Source: JBCCZC01 sp039188505
GTDB taxonomy: Bacteria > Pseudomonadota > Gammaproteobacteria > Xanthomonadales > SZUA-38
Direction of reading: 5' to 3'
Assembly: GCA_039188505.1 (NCBI GenBank)
Contig: JBCCZC010000226.1
Location: 1 to 9,044 of the forward strand
DNA: 9,044 nt
The notes below the pieces were generated by a model that was given only the letters and a program-made list of their open reading frames with translations, did no database searches and was not told where the DNA came from. Positions 1 to 6,393 of the stretch are shown here, in pieces. The position numbers and the translations under genes are program-made. Each line of letters opens with the position of its first letter. Positions within the stretch are counted from its first letter, which is position 1.

Positions 1-1
1 G

Positions 2-1210
2 GAGCTTGCCGAGGCCGCCGCGGGACGGCGTTTTCTGCTGCAAGGTGGCGATTGCGCCGAGACATTCGACGAGTGCACCCCGGAGGTCATCTCCAATCGC
101 CTGAAGGTGCTCCTGCAGATGAGCCTGGTTCTCGTGCAGGGCCTGAAGACGCCGGTGGTACGCGTCGGCCGCTTCGCGGGCCAATACGCGAAACCGCGTT
201 CTGCTGATATGGAAACGCGGGACGGTGTCACGCTGCCGAGCTACCGCGGCGATCTCGTCAACGCGGCAGCGTTCACGAGCGAGGCGCGTATTCCCGACCC
301 GGAGCGATTGATCCGCGGCCATTCCCACTCGGCCATGACCATGAATTTCGTCCGCGGCCTCATCGATGGCGGCTTCGCGGATCTCCACCACCCCGAGTAC
401 TGGGACCTGGACTGGGTGAAGTCTTCGCCGCTGGCGGAGGACTACCACCGGATGGTCGGTCAGGTGGGTGATTCGATCCAGTTCATGGAGACGCTGGCCG
501 GTCGCCGGGTCGGTGCGCTGAGCCGCGTGGACTTCTACACCTCGCACGAGGCCCTGCACCTGCACTACGAGCAGGCGCATACGCGTGCGGTTCCGCGCCA
601 ATGGGGCTGGTTCAATCTCTCGACCCACATGCCCTGGATCGGCATGCGCACGGCCGATGTCGACGGGGCTCACGTCGAGTACTGTCGCGGCATCCGCAAC
701 CCGATCGGGATCAAGATCGGTCCGCGGATCACCGAGGACTGGCTGGTCCAGCTCCTCGAGATCCTCGACCCGCACGACGAGCCGGGTCGCATCACCCTGA
801 TCCATCGGATGAGTTCCGAGCGGATTGCAGAACAGCTGCCGCCGCTCATCGAGGCCGTCCAGAAGACGGGTCGCACCGTGCTGTGGTCCTGCGACCCCAT
901 GCACGGCAACACCGAGACGACGCGCGACGGCATCAAGACCCGCCGCTTCGACCGCATCCGGAGCGAGCTGGAGCAGGCCTTCGAGATCCACGCGGCCTGC
1001 GGTTCGCGGCTCGGCGCGGTGCACCTCGAGCTGACGGGCGAGAACGTCACCGAGTGCATGGGCGGTGCCCGAGAGCTGAGCGAAGAGGATCTGCGCCGGG
1101 CCTACAAGTCCACCGTTGACCCGCGGCTGAACTACGAGCAGGCGCTGGAGATGGCGATGTCGATCGTTCGCAAGCGCAAGGCGCTGGGAGCGAACGCGCA
1201 GCTGCGTTGA
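2..1210 (+). CDS. Class II 3-deoxy-7-phosphoheptulonate (DAHP) synthase, 5'-partial
   Basis: It condenses phosphoenolpyruvate with erythrose 4-phosphate to DAHP, the first step of the shikimate pathway to aromatic amino acids, in the cytoplasm. The frame is already open at base 2 and no start codon is inside the window. Class II hallmarks in order are FLLQGGDCAE (nt 32-61), GRFAGQYAKPRS (about nt 170-205), CRGIRNPIGIKIG (about nt 683-721), CDPMHGN, HLELTGENVTEC and DPRLNYEQ. The four metal ligands known from the Mycobacterium tuberculosis enzyme all have counterparts: Cys (nt 53-55), His (902-904), a Glu in the LELTGEN motif and Asp (1118-1120). There are 402 codons here; proteobacterial relatives run to roughly 450, so about 50 residues are missing. 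It stops at TGA 1208-1210, 70 bases before the methyltransferase gene, with which it could share a transcript. The family is certain. Feedback regulation cannot be read from the sequence. Confidence 0.96.
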   Translation, partial: ELAEAAAGRRFLLQGGDCAETFDECTPEVISNRLKVLLQMSLVLVQGLKTPVVRVGRFAGQYAKPRSADMETRDGVTLPSYRGDLVNAAAFTSEARIPDPERLIRGHSHSAMTMNFVRGLIDGGFADLHHPEYWDLDWVKSSPLAEDYHRMVGQVGDSIQFMETLAGRRVGALSRVDFYTSHEALHLHYEQAHTRAVPRQWGWFNLSTHMPWIGMRTADVDGAHVEYCRGIRNPIGIKIGPRITEDWLVQLLEILDPHDEPGRITLIHRMSSERIAEQLPPLIEAVQKTGRTVLWSCDPMHGNTETTRDGIKTRRFDRIRSELEQAFEIHAACGSRLGAVHLELTGENVTECMGGARELSEEDLRRAYKSTVDPRLNYEQALEMAMSIVRKRKALGANAQLR

Positions 1211-1280
1211 TGACCGTGGCGAAAGCCCGGCGACTTCTTGCCGGTCCATCACAGGGAAGCGAGGAAGGAGAAGCCGAGTC

Positions 1281-2252
1281 GTGAGCGACACATCCACGGT
1301 TGCGGTGCGCTACGTCGAGCCGTCGCGCCGCGTGCCATCGATGGCCGACGACGTCCGTGACGGGCTGCGGCAGCGGCCGCGAGAGCTGCATCCGAAGTAT
1401 TTCTACGATCAGCGCGGATCCGAGCTGTTCGATCGGATCTGCGACACGCCAGAGTACTACCTCACGCGCACGGAGAACGCGCTGCTGCGTGCATTCGCCG
1501 GCGACATCATGTCGCGGACAGAGCCGGAAAGCGTGATCGAGCTCGGCAGCGGCACCTCGCGGAAGACGCGTCGGCTGCTGGATGCGTGGACCGGGTCGAA
1601 TCGCGTGTTCTGGCCCTTCGACGTCAGCGAGGAGATGCTCGTCGACGTCGCTCGCGATCTCAACGACGAGTACGGGGATCTCGATGTGCGGCCCCTGGTC
1701 GGGGACTACACGGCAGGATTCGGCAATTTTCCAGATCTCGAAGGGCGGACGCTCGCGCTCTTCCTCGGTAGCACCATCGGAAATTTCGCCCCCGATTTCG
1801 CCGAGCATTTCCTGATGGATTTCGTGTCGCATCTCGATCCTGGGGATTTCTTCCTGCTCGGCGCGGATCTCGCCAAGGAGCCGGCGGTGATTCATGCGGC
1901 CTACAATGATGCGGAGGGGGTCACCGCCGCCTTCAATCGCAATGTGCTGCACGTCATCAATCGCGAGCTCGACGCGGACTTTGAACCGGAGGCCTTCGCG
2001 CACCGGGCGATCTACAACGAATCGCTCCATCGGATCGAAATGTACCTCGACAGCGTCGAGGATCAGCGCGTCAGAATCGGCGCCCTCGACCTGGACCTGC
2101 GCTTCGATAAGGGCGAAGCGATCCTGACGGAGATCAGCCGGAAATTTACCTGGGGCCAGCTCGATCGACTCTTCGAGGCCGCTGACCTCGATGTCGTCCA
2201 CAGCTGGGTCGACGACGAGTACCCCTACGCGCTGCTGCTCGCGCGGCGTTGA
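1281..2252 (+). CDS. egtD: L-histidine N-alpha-methyltransferase (EgtD family)
   Basis: This cytoplasmic SAM-dependent enzyme (323 aa) should trimethylate the alpha-amino group of histidine to give hercynine, the first step to ergothioneine. GTG at 1281 is the start because AAGGAG lies at 1265-1270, ten bases upstream, and the N-terminus then has family length. The SAM loop is ELGSGTSRKT (residues 87-96), followed by FDVSEEML (113-120). By motif alignment, residues known to bind histidine in M. smegmatis EgtD (Tyr39, Tyr56, Asn166, Tyr206, Glu282, Ser284) correspond to Tyr42, Tyr59, Asn168 (GSTIGN), Tyr208 (AAYND), Glu284 and Ser286 (TEISRKF). The pocket is thus intact, which favours histidine over another substrate. 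EgtB, the usual neighbour, is absent on both sides: upstream is DAHP synthase and downstream is acetolactate synthase. Hercynine may therefore be finished by genes elsewhere, or be the end product. Family assignment is strong; the pathway end point is inferred. Confidence 0.92.
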   Translation: MSDTSTVAVRYVEPSRRVPSMADDVRDGLRQRPRELHPKYFYDQRGSELFDRICDTPEYYLTRTENALLRAFAGDIMSRTEPESVIELGSGTSRKTRRLLDAWTGSNRVFWPFDVSEEMLVDVARDLNDEYGDLDVRPLVGDYTAGFGNFPDLEGRTLALFLGSTIGNFAPDFAEHFLMDFVSHLDPGDFFLLGADLAKEPAVIHAAYNDAEGVTAAFNRNVLHVINRELDADFEPEAFAHRAIYNESLHRIEMYLDSVEDQRVRIGALDLDLRFDKGEAILTEISRKFTWGQLDRLFEAADLDVVHSWVDDEYPYALLLARR

Positions 2253-2268
2253 TCCCGCGGCCGTCGCC

Positions 2269-2277
2269 GGGGGGGGG
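2269..2277 (+). repeat. Poly-G run of nine
   Basis: Nine consecutive G residues lie 17 bases after the egtD stop. Together with G6 at 2408-2413 and G7 at 2564-2570 they make three G-runs within about 300 bases. Runs of this length slip during replication and are also error-prone in sequencing. This one is non-coding, so its length would affect only spacing or structure. Confidence 0.6.
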
Positions 2278-2328
2278 CGCGCCTCGTCGCATTCGGGAGC
2301 ACGAGCCGGTTCCCGGAGATCAATTCCC

Positions 2329-2343
2329 GTCGGCCTGGCCGAC
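2329..2343. promoter_or_regulatory. 15-base palindrome GTCGGCCTGGCCGAC, candidate operator
   Basis: The site is a perfect dyad of seven-base arms around a single T, with the hexamer AATTCC immediately outside on both sides in direct orientation. It lies about 30 bases upstream of a TATACT box. That is where an activator or repressor of the acetolactate synthase gene could bind. No T-run follows it, so it is a poor terminator for egtD. The dyad is directly visible; its role is inferred. Confidence 0.4.
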
Positions 2344-2372
2344 AATTCCGGCAAGCACCGCAAGATTCGGGC

Positions 2373-2378
2373 TATACT
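2373..2378 (+). promoter_or_regulatory. Candidate -10 box TATACT before acetolactate synthase
   Basis: TATACT in the context GGGCTATACTCC is one base from the TATAAT consensus and sits in an AT-richer patch of a GC-rich gap. No good -35 hexamer lies at 16-18 bases (the bases there read about GGCAAG). If real, the promoter would be weak or activator-dependent, perhaps through the palindrome at 2329-2343. Transcription would begin near 2385, giving a leader of about 165 bases. Confidence 0.4.
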
Positions 2379-2398
2379 CCAAACTCTCTTAAAGGGGC

Positions 2399-2442
2399 GG
2401 ATCGACTGGGGGGTTGCCGCGCCACGGGCGCAGACCCGATCC
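2399..2442 (+). promoter_or_regulatory. Stem-loop in the acetolactate synthase leader
   Basis: GGATCG (2399-2404) pairs with CGATCC (2437-2442), with GGT:ACC inside. At the top, GCGCC (2419-2423) pairs with GGCGC (2427-2431) around a three-base ACG loop. The G6 run lies in the internal loop. It falls just after the proposed transcription start. It does not match a riboswitch I recognise. The fold is inferred by eye. Confidence 0.35.
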
Positions 2443-2458
2443 ACGATTCAAGGACCTC

Positions 2459-2623
2459 ATGCCACCACGCGTGACGGTCTTCGACGCTCCGGCGGATCGC
2501 CGCGCGAGCGCGGGCTTCCCGGAGCTACAGCTAACGGGCAATGGAGGAAGTAATGAGCGAATCGGGGGGGCTTGTGCCCGAACTGAAGGACGGCCAGATC
2601 AAGGCGTCCGACCTGTTTGTTAA
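2459..2623 (+). CDS. Possible small leader ORF overlapping the acetolactate synthase start
   Basis: An ATG at 2459 preceded by AAGGA (2450-2454, four bases away) opens a 54-codon frame. It runs through the ribosome-binding site of the acetolactate synthase gene and 71 bases into it, in a different frame. The peptide begins MPPRVTVFDAPADRR, is rich in Arg, Ala and Gly, and has no recognisable domain. It has no run of Leu, Val or Ile codons of the sort seen in classical ilv attenuator peptides. If translated it could couple to or interfere with initiation at 2553. It may equally be a chance frame in GC-rich DNA, so confidence is low. Confidence 0.15.
   Translation: MPPRVTVFDAPADRRASAGFPELQLTGNGGSNERIGGACARTEGRPDQGVRPVC
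2486..2525 (+). promoter_or_regulatory. GC-rich nested hairpin just before the acetolactate synthase ribosome-binding site
   Basis: GCTCCGG (2486-2492) and CCGGAGC (2519-2525) are perfect seven-base arms. Within them CCGCG (2500-2504) pairs with CGCGG (2509-2513) around CGAG. The hairpin ends 17 bases before the GGAGGA ribosome-binding site (2543-2548). It could influence translation of the synthase or the small frame starting at 2459. No T-run follows it, so it is not a simple intrinsic terminator. Confidence 0.35.
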
Positions 2624-4241
2624 GGCACTCGAGGCGGAAGGCGTCGAGTACATGTTTGCGGTTCCGGGTGAAGAGAATCTGGATCTGCTGGATTCGCTCA
2701 AGGGGTCGAGCATCAAGCTGATCCTCACGCGCCACGAGCAGGGTGCGGGCTTCATGGCCGCAACCTATGGACGTTTCACCGGTCAGACCGGGGTCTGTAT
2801 GGCGACGCTGGGCCCAGGCGCAACCAACTTCGTGACCTGCGCGAGCTATGCCCAGCTGGGCGCTATGCCGATGATGATGATCACCGGGCAGAAGCCGGTG
2901 AAGGCCTCTAAGCAGGGCCGCTTTCAGATCGTCGAAACCGTCCCGATGTTCACGCCGCTCACGAAATACGCGAAGCAGATCGTCAACGCGAACACGATTC
3001 CGTCGATCACCCGAGAGGCGTTCCGCATTGCGGAGGAAGAACGCCCGGGCGCTGTCAATCTGGAGCTTCCGGAAGACATCGCGCACGAGTACACCGAGAA
3101 CACCAACACGTTCGTTCGGAGCAATCCGAGGCGGCCCGTGGCCGACGACAAGGCGATCGCCCAGGCCATCGCCAAGATCCGAGGTGCGAAGATGCCGCTC
3201 CTGCTGATCGGCGCAGGCGCGAATCGAAAGCGGATTTCCCAGGCCCTCGAGGCCTTCGTCGACAAGTTCGGTATCCCGTTCTTCAATACGCAGATGGGCA
3301 AGGGCGTGGTCAGCGAGTACCACGATCTGTACATCGGCACCGCGGCGCTCTCTGACACGGACTACCTGCACTGTGCAATCGACCGCGCAGATCTCGTCAT
3401 CAACGTCGGCCACGACGTGATCGAGAAGCCGCCGTTCTTCATGGAGCACGGTGGCAAGGAAGTCGTGCACATCAACTTCAACACCGCCGAAGTCGACGAC
3501 GTCTACTTCCCGCAGGTCGAAGTGATTGGCGACATCGCGGATTCGCTGGAGCGCATCAACGAGCTGATGGACGCACCGGCACACTGGGACTTCGAGTACT
3601 TCATGAAGGTTCGCGATCGGGTGATCGAATCGATCAACGAGAACATCGACGAGTCTTCTTATCCGACCAAGCCCCAGCGGCTGGTGGCCGACGTGCGCCG
3701 TGCAATGCCCGAGGACGGGATCATCTGCCTCGACAACGGCATGTACAAGATCTGGTTTGCCCGGAACTACCGCGCTTACCACGAGAACACCGTGCTCCTC
3801 GACAACGCGCTGGCCACCATGGGAGCGGGGCTGCCGTCAGCCATGGCCGCGGCCATGCTGTTCCCCGAGCGTAAGGTCATGGCGATCGCGGGTGACGGGG
3901 GCTTCATGATGAACAGCCAGGAGATGGAGACGGCGGTTCGCCTGAACCTGAACCTCGTTGTGCTGATCCTCCGGGATGACGCGTACGGCATGATCAAGTG
4001 GAAGCAGACGGGCGGCGGCTTCGAAGGCTGGGGCCTCGACTTCGGCAATCCGGACTTCGTGAAGTATGCGGAGGCCTACGGGGCCCGCGGGCATCGGATC
4101 GAGACCACCGAGGCATTCCTGCCGACGCTGAAGACCGCCCTGGACACCCCGGGTGTGGATCTCATCGACGCGCCGGTGGACTACTCGGAAAACACCAAGG
4201 TACTCATCGATGAGCTCGCCCAGAAGGTCTGCCTGATCTGA
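2553..4241 (+). CDS. Acetolactate synthase, AlsS-like TPP-dependent catalytic subunit
   Basis: It is predicted to condense two pyruvates to 2-acetolactate with TPP and Mg2+ in the cytoplasm. It is 562 aa long, normal for the family. I chose ATG 2553 over the in-frame ATG 2541, because 2541 overlaps the GGAGGA at 2543-2548 that serves 2553. The N-terminal PYR domain carries VPGEEN (37-42) and RHEQGAGFMA, with catalytic Glu62 that activates TPP. The C-terminal PP domain has GDGG (447-450) and RDDAYGM (474-480). Asp448 and Asp475 are spaced as the Mg2+ ligands of Klebsiella ALS. The middle domain reads INVGHDVIEKPP (283-294) where FAD-binding anabolic enzymes have RFDDR. This points to the FAD-independent, catabolic-like type, and no regulatory small-subunit gene follows. 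The gene ends before a probable terminator. A related TPP enzyme using another 2-oxoacid (carboligase or decarboxylase) cannot be excluded. Confidence 0.85.
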   Translation: MSESGGLVPELKDGQIKASDLFVKALEAEGVEYMFAVPGEENLDLLDSLKGSSIKLILTRHEQGAGFMAATYGRFTGQTGVCMATLGPGATNFVTCASYAQLGAMPMMMITGQKPVKASKQGRFQIVETVPMFTPLTKYAKQIVNANTIPSITREAFRIAEEERPGAVNLELPEDIAHEYTENTNTFVRSNPRRPVADDKAIAQAIAKIRGAKMPLLLIGAGANRKRISQALEAFVDKFGIPFFNTQMGKGVVSEYHDLYIGTAALSDTDYLHCAIDRADLVINVGHDVIEKPPFFMEHGGKEVVHINFNTAEVDDVYFPQVEVIGDIADSLERINELMDAPAHWDFEYFMKVRDRVIESINENIDESSYPTKPQRLVADVRRAMPEDGIICLDNGMYKIWFARNYRAYHENTVLLDNALATMGAGLPSAMAAAMLFPERKVMAIAGDGGFMMNSQEMETAVRLNLNLVVLILRDDAYGMIKWKQTGGGFEGWGLDFGNPDFVKYAEAYGARGHRIETTEAFLPTLKTALDTPGVDLIDAPVDYSENTKVLIDELAQKVCLI

Positions 4242-4253
4242 TGTGAGAACGGG

Positions 4254-4283
4254 ACGCCGATCCGATCGGGTCGGCGTTCTTCC
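4254..4283 (+). terminator. Probable rho-independent terminator after acetolactate synthase
   Basis: ACGCCGA (4254-4260) pairs perfectly with TCGGCGT (4271-4277). Two C:G pairs and a T:G wobble extend the stem to a GATC loop, and TTCTTCC follows. It starts 12 bases after the stop codon. The T-tract is interrupted by C, so termination may be partial, allowing read-through into the malic enzyme gene. Confidence 0.6.
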
Positions 4284-4307
4284 GGTTCTGTGCGGGGGCG
4301 CAGAACC
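4284..4307 (+). promoter_or_regulatory. Hairpin 2 of the acetolactate synthase-malic enzyme gap
   Basis: GGTTCTG (4284-4290) and CAGAACC (4301-4307) are perfect seven-base arms around a ten-base G-rich loop. No T-run follows. It begins directly after the terminator-like T-tract. Confidence 0.4.
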
Positions 4308-4317
4308 CAACGAACTT

Positions 4318-4337
4318 GCCGCGCGCGATTTCGCGGC
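4318..4337 (+). promoter_or_regulatory. Hairpin 3 of the acetolactate synthase-malic enzyme gap
   Basis: GCCGCG (4318-4323) and CGCGGC (4332-4337) form a six-base perfect stem around an eight-base loop (CGCGATTT). An alternative dyad, CGCGA-TT-TCGCG (4324-4335), overlaps it and could instead be a protein-binding site. Confidence 0.35.
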
Positions 4338-4338
4338 C

Positions 4339-4362
4339 GCTGCGTCCGAAAGAAGACGCAGC
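4339..4362 (+). promoter_or_regulatory. Hairpin 4, in the malic enzyme leader
   Basis: GCTGCGTC (4339-4346) and GACGCAGC (4355-4362) form a perfect eight-base stem around CGAAAGAA. The hairpin ends 18 bases before the malic enzyme ATG, just before the weak GGGG ribosome-binding site (about 4369-4372). It could control translation or mRNA stability, or act as an operator. No T-run follows on either strand. Confidence 0.45.
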
Positions 4363-4380
4363 TGAACTGGGGTTAGAGCC

Positions 4381-5991
4381 ATGAGCGACGACAAGACGGG
4401 TCTGTCCCGGCTTTACGATCCAGCGCTGAACAAGTCCACGGGATTCACCGAGGACGAGCGCGACCGGTACAGTCTCCGCGGCCTGCTGCCACCGCGGGTT
4501 TTCACGCTGAAGGAGCAGGAGAAACGCGTTCTCGCGAACCTGCGCCGCAACGAATCGAACATCCAGAAATACATCTATCTTCAGGGTCTCCAGGACCGGA
4601 ACGAGACGCTCTTCTTCCGGACGGTCATCGACCACATCGAGGAGATCATGCCGCTCATCTACACGCCGACGGTGGGGCAGGCGTGCAAGGAATTCGCGGC
4701 CATCTTCCGTCGCCCCCGCGGTATCTATCTCACCGCCAACGACAGCGGTCGGATGGAGGACATCCTGCGAAACTGGCCCGGCAAGGAGGTGCGAATCATC
4801 GTCATTACCGATGGTGAGCGCATCCTCGGACTCGGCGATCTCGGGGCCAACGGCATGGGTATTCCGGTGGGCAAGCTCGCGCTCTACGTGGCGTGCGCGG
4901 GCATCGACCCGGCCCACTGCCTGCCGGTCATGCTCGATGTCGGCACCAACAACCATACGCTGAGCGATGATCCGCTCTACCTGGGGCTCCAGCAGGACCG
5001 GGTGCGCGGCGAGCCGTACGACGCCCTCGTCGAAGAGTTTGTCGAGGCCGCGAACAGGGTATTCCCGGGCGTTCTGGTACAGTTCGAGGACTTCGTGACT
5101 GCCAACGCCTACCACCTGCTCGAGCGCTATCGGAACCGGATCCTCTGCTTCAATGACGACATCCAGGGCACGGCCGCGACGGCGCTTGCCGGCGTCTATG
5201 CCGCCACGCGGCTCTCGGGCGTGCCGTTCGCTGACCAGAAGATCCTGTTCCTCGGCGCGGGATCGGCGGCGACGGGAATTGCTGATCTCATCGTGCCCGC
5301 GCTGGTCGAGGCGGGGCTCGCCGAAGACGAGGCCCGTAAGCGCCTCTGGTTCTGCAACTCGCGCGGGTTGCTGACGAGCGAATCCGAGCGGATCGCGCCA
5401 CACAACGTGCCGTACGCCCACGAGGCACCGGCGATGTCGTTCCTGGAGGCCATCGACCACCTTCAACCGACGGCGCTCATCGGCGCCACCGGCCGGCCGG
5501 GGACGTTCACCGAGGAGGCGATCGAGCGCATGGCCCGGTACAACGAGCGGCCCGTGGTGTTCGCGCTGTCGAATCCGACCTCGAACGCCGAGTGCACGGC
5601 GGAGGAGGCCTATGGCTGGTCCGAAGGGCGCGTCATCTTCGCGAGCGGCAGCCCCTTCGGTACCGTCGAGTACGGTGAACAGCTATTCAAGCCGGGGCAG
5701 GGCAACAACGCCTATATCTTCCCGGGCGTGGGGCTCGGCGCCATCGCCTGCGGCGCCCGGCACATCACCGATGGCATGTTTCTCGCCTCGGCGCAGGCCC
5801 TGGCCGAGGCCGTCTCGGAGAAATCCCTCGGCTTCGGCGCCATCTACCCGCCGCTGCCGGAAATTCGCCGCGTATCCCTTGAAATCGCCGTCGCGGTCGC
5901 GGAACGAGCGGTGGCCGAAGGCGAGGCAACGAAGGCTTCACAGAACTGGCGCGAAACGATTGCGCCGATGATGTACGATCCCAGTTATTGA
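4381..5991 (+). CDS. maeA: Malic enzyme (NAD(P)-dependent, decarboxylating)
   Basis: It oxidatively decarboxylates malate to pyruvate and CO2 with reduction of NAD(P), in the cytoplasm. At 536 aa it belongs to the SfcA/MaeA family and lacks the phosphotransacetylase domain of MaeB. Its sequence is close to animal and plant malic enzymes. Catalytic Tyr94 (YTPTVG) and Lys165 (PVGKL) are present, as are metal ligands Glu236 and Asp237 (QFEDF) and Asp260 (FNDDIQGTAA). The Rossmann loop is LGAGSAATG (291-299), and the C-terminal FALSNPTSNAECTAEEAY and ASGSPFG motifs are intact. After the second beta-strand the sequence reads Asn326-Ser327-Arg328. The usual Asp is replaced, and Ser-Arg resembles the Ser-Lys of NADP enzymes, so cofactor choice is open. 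ATG 4381 gives the expected DPALNKSTGFT N-terminus, with only a weak GGGG upstream. sdhC begins 18 bases after the stop, suggesting one operon. Confidence 0.93.
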   Translation: MSDDKTGLSRLYDPALNKSTGFTEDERDRYSLRGLLPPRVFTLKEQEKRVLANLRRNESNIQKYIYLQGLQDRNETLFFRTVIDHIEEIMPLIYTPTVGQACKEFAAIFRRPRGIYLTANDSGRMEDILRNWPGKEVRIIVITDGERILGLGDLGANGMGIPVGKLALYVACAGIDPAHCLPVMLDVGTNNHTLSDDPLYLGLQQDRVRGEPYDALVEEFVEAANRVFPGVLVQFEDFVTANAYHLLERYRNRILCFNDDIQGTAATALAGVYAATRLSGVPFADQKILFLGAGSAATGIADLIVPALVEAGLAEDEARKRLWFCNSRGLLTSESERIAPHNVPYAHEAPAMSFLEAIDHLQPTALIGATGRPGTFTEEAIERMARYNERPVVFALSNPTSNAECTAEEAYGWSEGRVIFASGSPFGTVEYGEQLFKPGQGNNAYIFPGVGLGAIACGARHITDGMFLASAQALAEAVSEKSLGFGAIYPPLPEIRRVSLEIAVAVAERAVAEGEATKASQNWRETIAPMMYDPSY

Positions 5992-6009
5992 TGAAGGCAG
6001 GTCATCTGT

Positions 6010-6393
6010 ATGGCTGAAAGACCACTCTCTCCACATCTGCAGATCTACAAGCCGCAGCTGACGTCGGTCATGTCGATCATGCACCGAGGCACGGGCGTGT
6101 TTCTGGCGCTCGGCACGGTCCTCGTCGTGTATTGGCTATACTCGCTCGCGGCAGGTCCCGAGGCGTTTGCTACGGCCCAGGGCCTGGTTGTTTCACTGCC
6201 CGGAAAGCTCGTGCTGCTCGCGCTGGCGTTCAGCGTCTTCTACCACCTCGGCAACGGTGTGCGTCACCTTCTCTGGGACGCAGGCTGGGCGCTGGAGCTG
6301 CAAGGCGCCTACCAGACCGGCTGGGCGGTGGTCGTATTCGCGGTCCTGGCTACGGCCGGCAGCGCCGTGCTGATCTTCGGAGGTGGAGCATGA
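6010..6393 (+). CDS. sdhC: Succinate dehydrogenase cytochrome b556 subunit
   Basis: SdhC is one of two membrane anchors of complex II; it binds heme b and forms part of the quinone site. It is 127 aa with three hydrophobic segments at about 28-48, 62-84 and 101-125. The N-terminus RPLSPHLQIYKPQ is diagnostic. Ser22 and Arg26 in SIMHRGTG match the E. coli quinone-site Ser27 and Arg31. His79 in YHLGNGVRHLLWD matches heme ligand His84. AGG at 5999-6001 is eight bases before the ATG. There is no room for a separate promoter in the 18 bases after the malic enzyme stop other than one inside that gene. Its TGA overlaps the sdhD ATG, so translation is probably coupled. Confidence 0.96.
   Translation: MAERPLSPHLQIYKPQLTSVMSIMHRGTGVFLALGTVLVVYWLYSLAAGPEAFATAQGLVVSLPGKLVLLALAFSVFYHLGNGVRHLLWDAGWALELQGAYQTGWAVVVFAVLATAGSAVLIFGGGA

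Noticed and set aside
1212..1246. Hairpin CCGGC-GCCGG (1227-1244) as a terminator after DAHP synthase
   Set aside because: The stem is only five base pairs, no T-run follows, and it competes with an alternative GACCG-CGGTC pairing. It is too weak to call.
1047..2444. Long open frame on the minus strand (465 codons) opposite egtD and its flanks
   Set aside because: It lies antisense to two recognised genes, spans their gap, has low-complexity Arg/Asp/Val/His-rich sequence and no family motif. Long antisense frames are expected in GC-rich DNA.
2541..2552. ATG 2541 as the acetolactate synthase start
   Set aside because: It overlaps GGAGGA, which is properly placed for ATG 2553, and lacks its own ribosome-binding site.
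2457..3782. Minus-strand open frame (441 codons) opposite acetolactate synthase
   Set aside because: It is a mirror of the coding frame of a recognised enzyme, with no motif or ribosome-binding site I could support.
4204..5466. Minus-strand open frame (420 codons) opposite malic enzyme
   Set aside because: It is antisense to a clearly functional gene, crosses the hairpin-rich gap and resembles no protein family.
6132..6389. N-terminal extension of sdhD upstream of 6390
   Set aside because: The frame is open, but its sequence is the sdhC gene read in another frame. ATG 6390 has GGAGG upstream and gives the normal SdhD length.
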